Shown in pieces: positions 45,801-47,063 of a stretch of DNA of 47,063 nucleotides; positions within the stretch are counted from its first letter, which is position 1, and the number at the start of each line of letters is the position of its first letter. The DNA is taken from NCBI GenBank assembly GCA_021413845.1, contig JAIOPP010000055.1, forward strand, positions 1 to 47,063, given 5' to 3'. The position numbers were made by a program, and so were the translations under genes. Under the pieces are notes generated by a model, which was given only the letters and a program-made list of their open reading frames with translations, was not told the origin of the DNA and searched no databases. Source of the DNA: Planctomycetia bacterium (GTDB taxonomy: Bacteria > Planctomycetota > Planctomycetia > Pirellulales > PNKZ01).

Positions 45801-45829
45801 ATCCTAAAGGCGGTTGAAGCCTTGGTCAA
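45801..45829 (-). promoter_or_regulatory. Sigma70-like promoter of the redox operon
   Basis: On the minus strand TTGACC (45824-45829) is followed after exactly 17 bases by TAGGAT (45801-45806). The predicted transcript would begin near 45794, about 40 bases before the ATG of the NuoE-NuoF fusion gene. Confidence 0.6.
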
Positions 45830-45902
45830 TCAAAGGTCGTTTCAGGTGTAATACGCACTTGGAAAGCATAAGCGGTTAAGGGCTTCATTAGCGATCGAAG
45901 CA

Positions 45903-46382
45903 CTATAGGCGTACGTCGATGGCTCTTAGAAAATCGAGCGGCGAAAGCCACTGCACGTTCAATGCAGTACAGGCGTCCGGCATCTTCGGCGGTCGAGTGC
46001 TTTTCGGTGGATTACTAGCCTTCCTTTCGTCCGTCACCAATACCGCCTTTTCGGCCTTGGCGCGTGCGATCACCCACGGATCGCTTGCGTTCGGCGCACC
46101 ACCGGAGGCGGCGAAGTTTGGAAACCGAGACATGACCTCTTGCATTTGCCAAATCACGGTCTCATCAGGCGGTACGAACCATCGCTTTCGCGCCTTTGCC
46201 CAGCGATATAGTTCATCCTGCTGCATCGTTAACTCGTCGAGTACTTCCGCGCATGAGAACACTTCATTTGTTCCCATGAGAGTTTCCAGTTTAGTCCAGA
46301 TGGCAGGAAACACATCTGGAGCATAATGACGATGCCAACCATTGATGAAGAAGCTTGTATCAAGGCAAAACAACTGAGCCAC
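45903..46382 (-). CDS. DUF4411 PIN-type toxin, predicted ribonuclease
   Basis: It starts at GTG with AAGGG before it and has 159 residues. The opening LFCLDTSFFING supplies the first PIN-domain Asp, FSCAEVLDEL a conserved acidic position, DPWVIARAKAEKAVLVTDE a second acidic cluster, and the end returns to a strand (LNVQWLSPLDFLRAIDVRL). This matches the DUF4411 family, related to PIN RNases that cleave RNA and act as toxins. The gene is five bases after an ImmA/IrrE-like gene, the known antitoxin partner in this pair. Its GC is clearly lower than the surrounding backbone, which suggests horizontal transfer. Confidence 0.85.
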   Translation of the reverse strand: MAQLFCLDTSFFINGWHRHYAPDVFPAIWTKLETLMGTNEVFSCAEVLDELTMQQDELYRWAKARKRWFVPPDETVIWQMQEVMSRFPNFAASGGAPNASDPWVIARAKAEKAVLVTDERKASNPPKSTRPPKMPDACTALNVQWLSPLDFLRAIDVRL

Positions 46383-46387
46383 GTTCG

Positions 46388-46954
46388 CTACCCTTGCTTT
46401 CGCGGATGCACCATTGTCGGATACAATTTGCCAAGCAGTTTCGGAACGTGCTTAAGCGTTAACCCAATAAGGCCTGTCAATTGGCCACCATGGATTTCGC
46501 CTGTAGTGTACGCGGAGAGGACTGTTTTACAAAACGATTGCCCGTAGCGAGATAACGCGAATTCGTGACGCGGTATTGCTCCGCCCGATTTCTTTTGCGA
46601 TTTGATTTTCAACAGTTTCCATGTCTTTCGCAACCAGTCGCGATCTGCGAAACCACATTCTACCAATCGAATTGCAATAACCTGTCGGCTGACCTTGTAT
46701 CTAGTTGCTAACTCTCCAAGAAATATTATGCCTCGACTTTGCCAATTACTTGGAACATATTGAACGAAATCGTCGCAAGGAACGATTATCTCGGCGGCAA
46801 CCGTGTTGCAAAACTTCTCGATACGATTCTTAGCCGATCTAACTACTCCTTCTTTTCCGCCTGCGTCGATCGTTGAAATGCCGAGCGCTAAGTGAACTAG
46901 TTCGTGCAAGAGCGTGAATGTTCTAGAAGCAGTTACAAAACTTCGTGTTGCTAG
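46388..46954 (-). pseudogene. ImmA/IrrE-family metallopeptidase, 5'-truncated
   Basis: The frame encodes the zinc motif HELVH in TFTLLHELVHLALG, then RIEKFCNTVAAEIIVPCDDF, typical of ImmA/IrrE peptidases of the Xre-ImmA antitoxin type. An in-frame TAG (46955-46957) lies only about a dozen codons before the motif, and there is no ATG. The usual helix-turn-helix and first part of the peptidase domain are missing. A TTG at 46909 could only start inside the zinc motif. It is therefore most likely a remnant, cut near 46950-46980 by the GC-rich sequence to the right. If the antitoxin is lost, the toxin gene at 45903 should be silent, tolerated or also damaged. Confidence 0.7.
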
Positions 46955-46982
46955 CTAAACGCTCTTCGATCGGGCTTCGTAT

Positions 46983-47035
46983 CAGTGGAAAAGGAGTCCG
47001 CTGATGCCGAATCGATCCCGCTGTGATGCGGGGTC
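46983..47035 (+). other. Two adjacent hairpins at the right edge
   Basis: CAGTGGA/TCCGCTG (46983-46989 with 46997-47003) encloses the GGAG ribosome-site-like sequence, and GATCCCGC/GCGGGGTC (47014-47021 with 47028-47035) follows. Each has one G-T pair. They may be the 5' end of a structured RNA or of a mobile element. Confidence 0.4.
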
Positions 47036-47063
47036 CAGGATGGAACCCGAGAGTTGTCCGACG
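47004..47063 (+). CDS. Possible gene start running off the window
   Basis: ATG with GGAG at a spacing of 7 bases opens a frame that stays open to the window end (MPNRSRCDAGSRMEPESCPT). Nothing in these 20 residues identifies a family. A structured non-coding element is the alternative. Confidence 0.3.
   Translation, partial: MPNRSRCDAGSRMEPESCPT

Overview
The window looks like chromosomal DNA of a planctomycete, probably of the Pirellulales type. This is inferred from several traits together: high GC backbone, an ECF-type sigma factor whose stop overlaps the start of a Hanks-type kinase gene, very long secreted proteins without close known families, many multiheme cytochromes c, and a DUF4129/DUF4350/MoxR/DUF58 cluster with SpoIIM and RDD membrane proteins. 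No rRNA, tRNA, CRISPR array or complete insertion sequence was found.

Layout. 1-1971: end of a TPR protein and a small helical protein, with three copies of a GC-rich palindromic (REP-like) repeat. 1978-4364 (minus): sigma factor and membrane Ser/Thr kinase, overlapping by 4 bases. 4475-5884 (plus): MBOAT/wax-synthase-like acyltransferase and a small membrane protein. 5868-17463 (minus): two very large exported proteins of 1235 and 2631 residues. They appear to be built from three copies of one unit of about 1240-1340 residues. 17872-19450 (minus): a small secreted protein and a TPR lipo/periplasmic-type protein. 19753-21036 (plus): an outer-membrane barrel-like protein, facing 21071-25009 (minus), a 1312-residue secreted glycine-rich protein with five PDZ-like domains. 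25410-32594: the MoxR/DUF58 cluster with membrane partners.

32614-45829 (minus) is the most interesting part. Six co-directional genes encode, in transcription order: a NuoE-NuoF fusion flavoprotein (NADH/FMN), an 817-residue iron-sulfur protein with room for seven clusters and two cyclic-nucleotide-binding domains, a decaheme cytochrome c with LVIVD repeats, a di-heme b-type membrane cytochrome with two H-x13-H helices, a second decaheme cytochrome c, and an FHA-GAF class III nucleotidyl cyclase. A sigma70-like promoter lies just upstream of the first gene. The set reads as an electron conduit from NAD(P)H to periplasmic hemes (or the reverse) that carries its own cyclic-nucleotide sensor and producer. 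This wiring is my inference and the leading candidate for an undescribed system.

45830-46955 is a stretch of visibly lower GC holding a DUF4411 PIN-type toxin gene and a 5'-truncated ImmA/IrrE metallopeptidase gene, a known toxin-antitoxin pairing. The truncation lies next to a GC-rich sequence that forms two hairpins and may start another gene or element running off the right edge.
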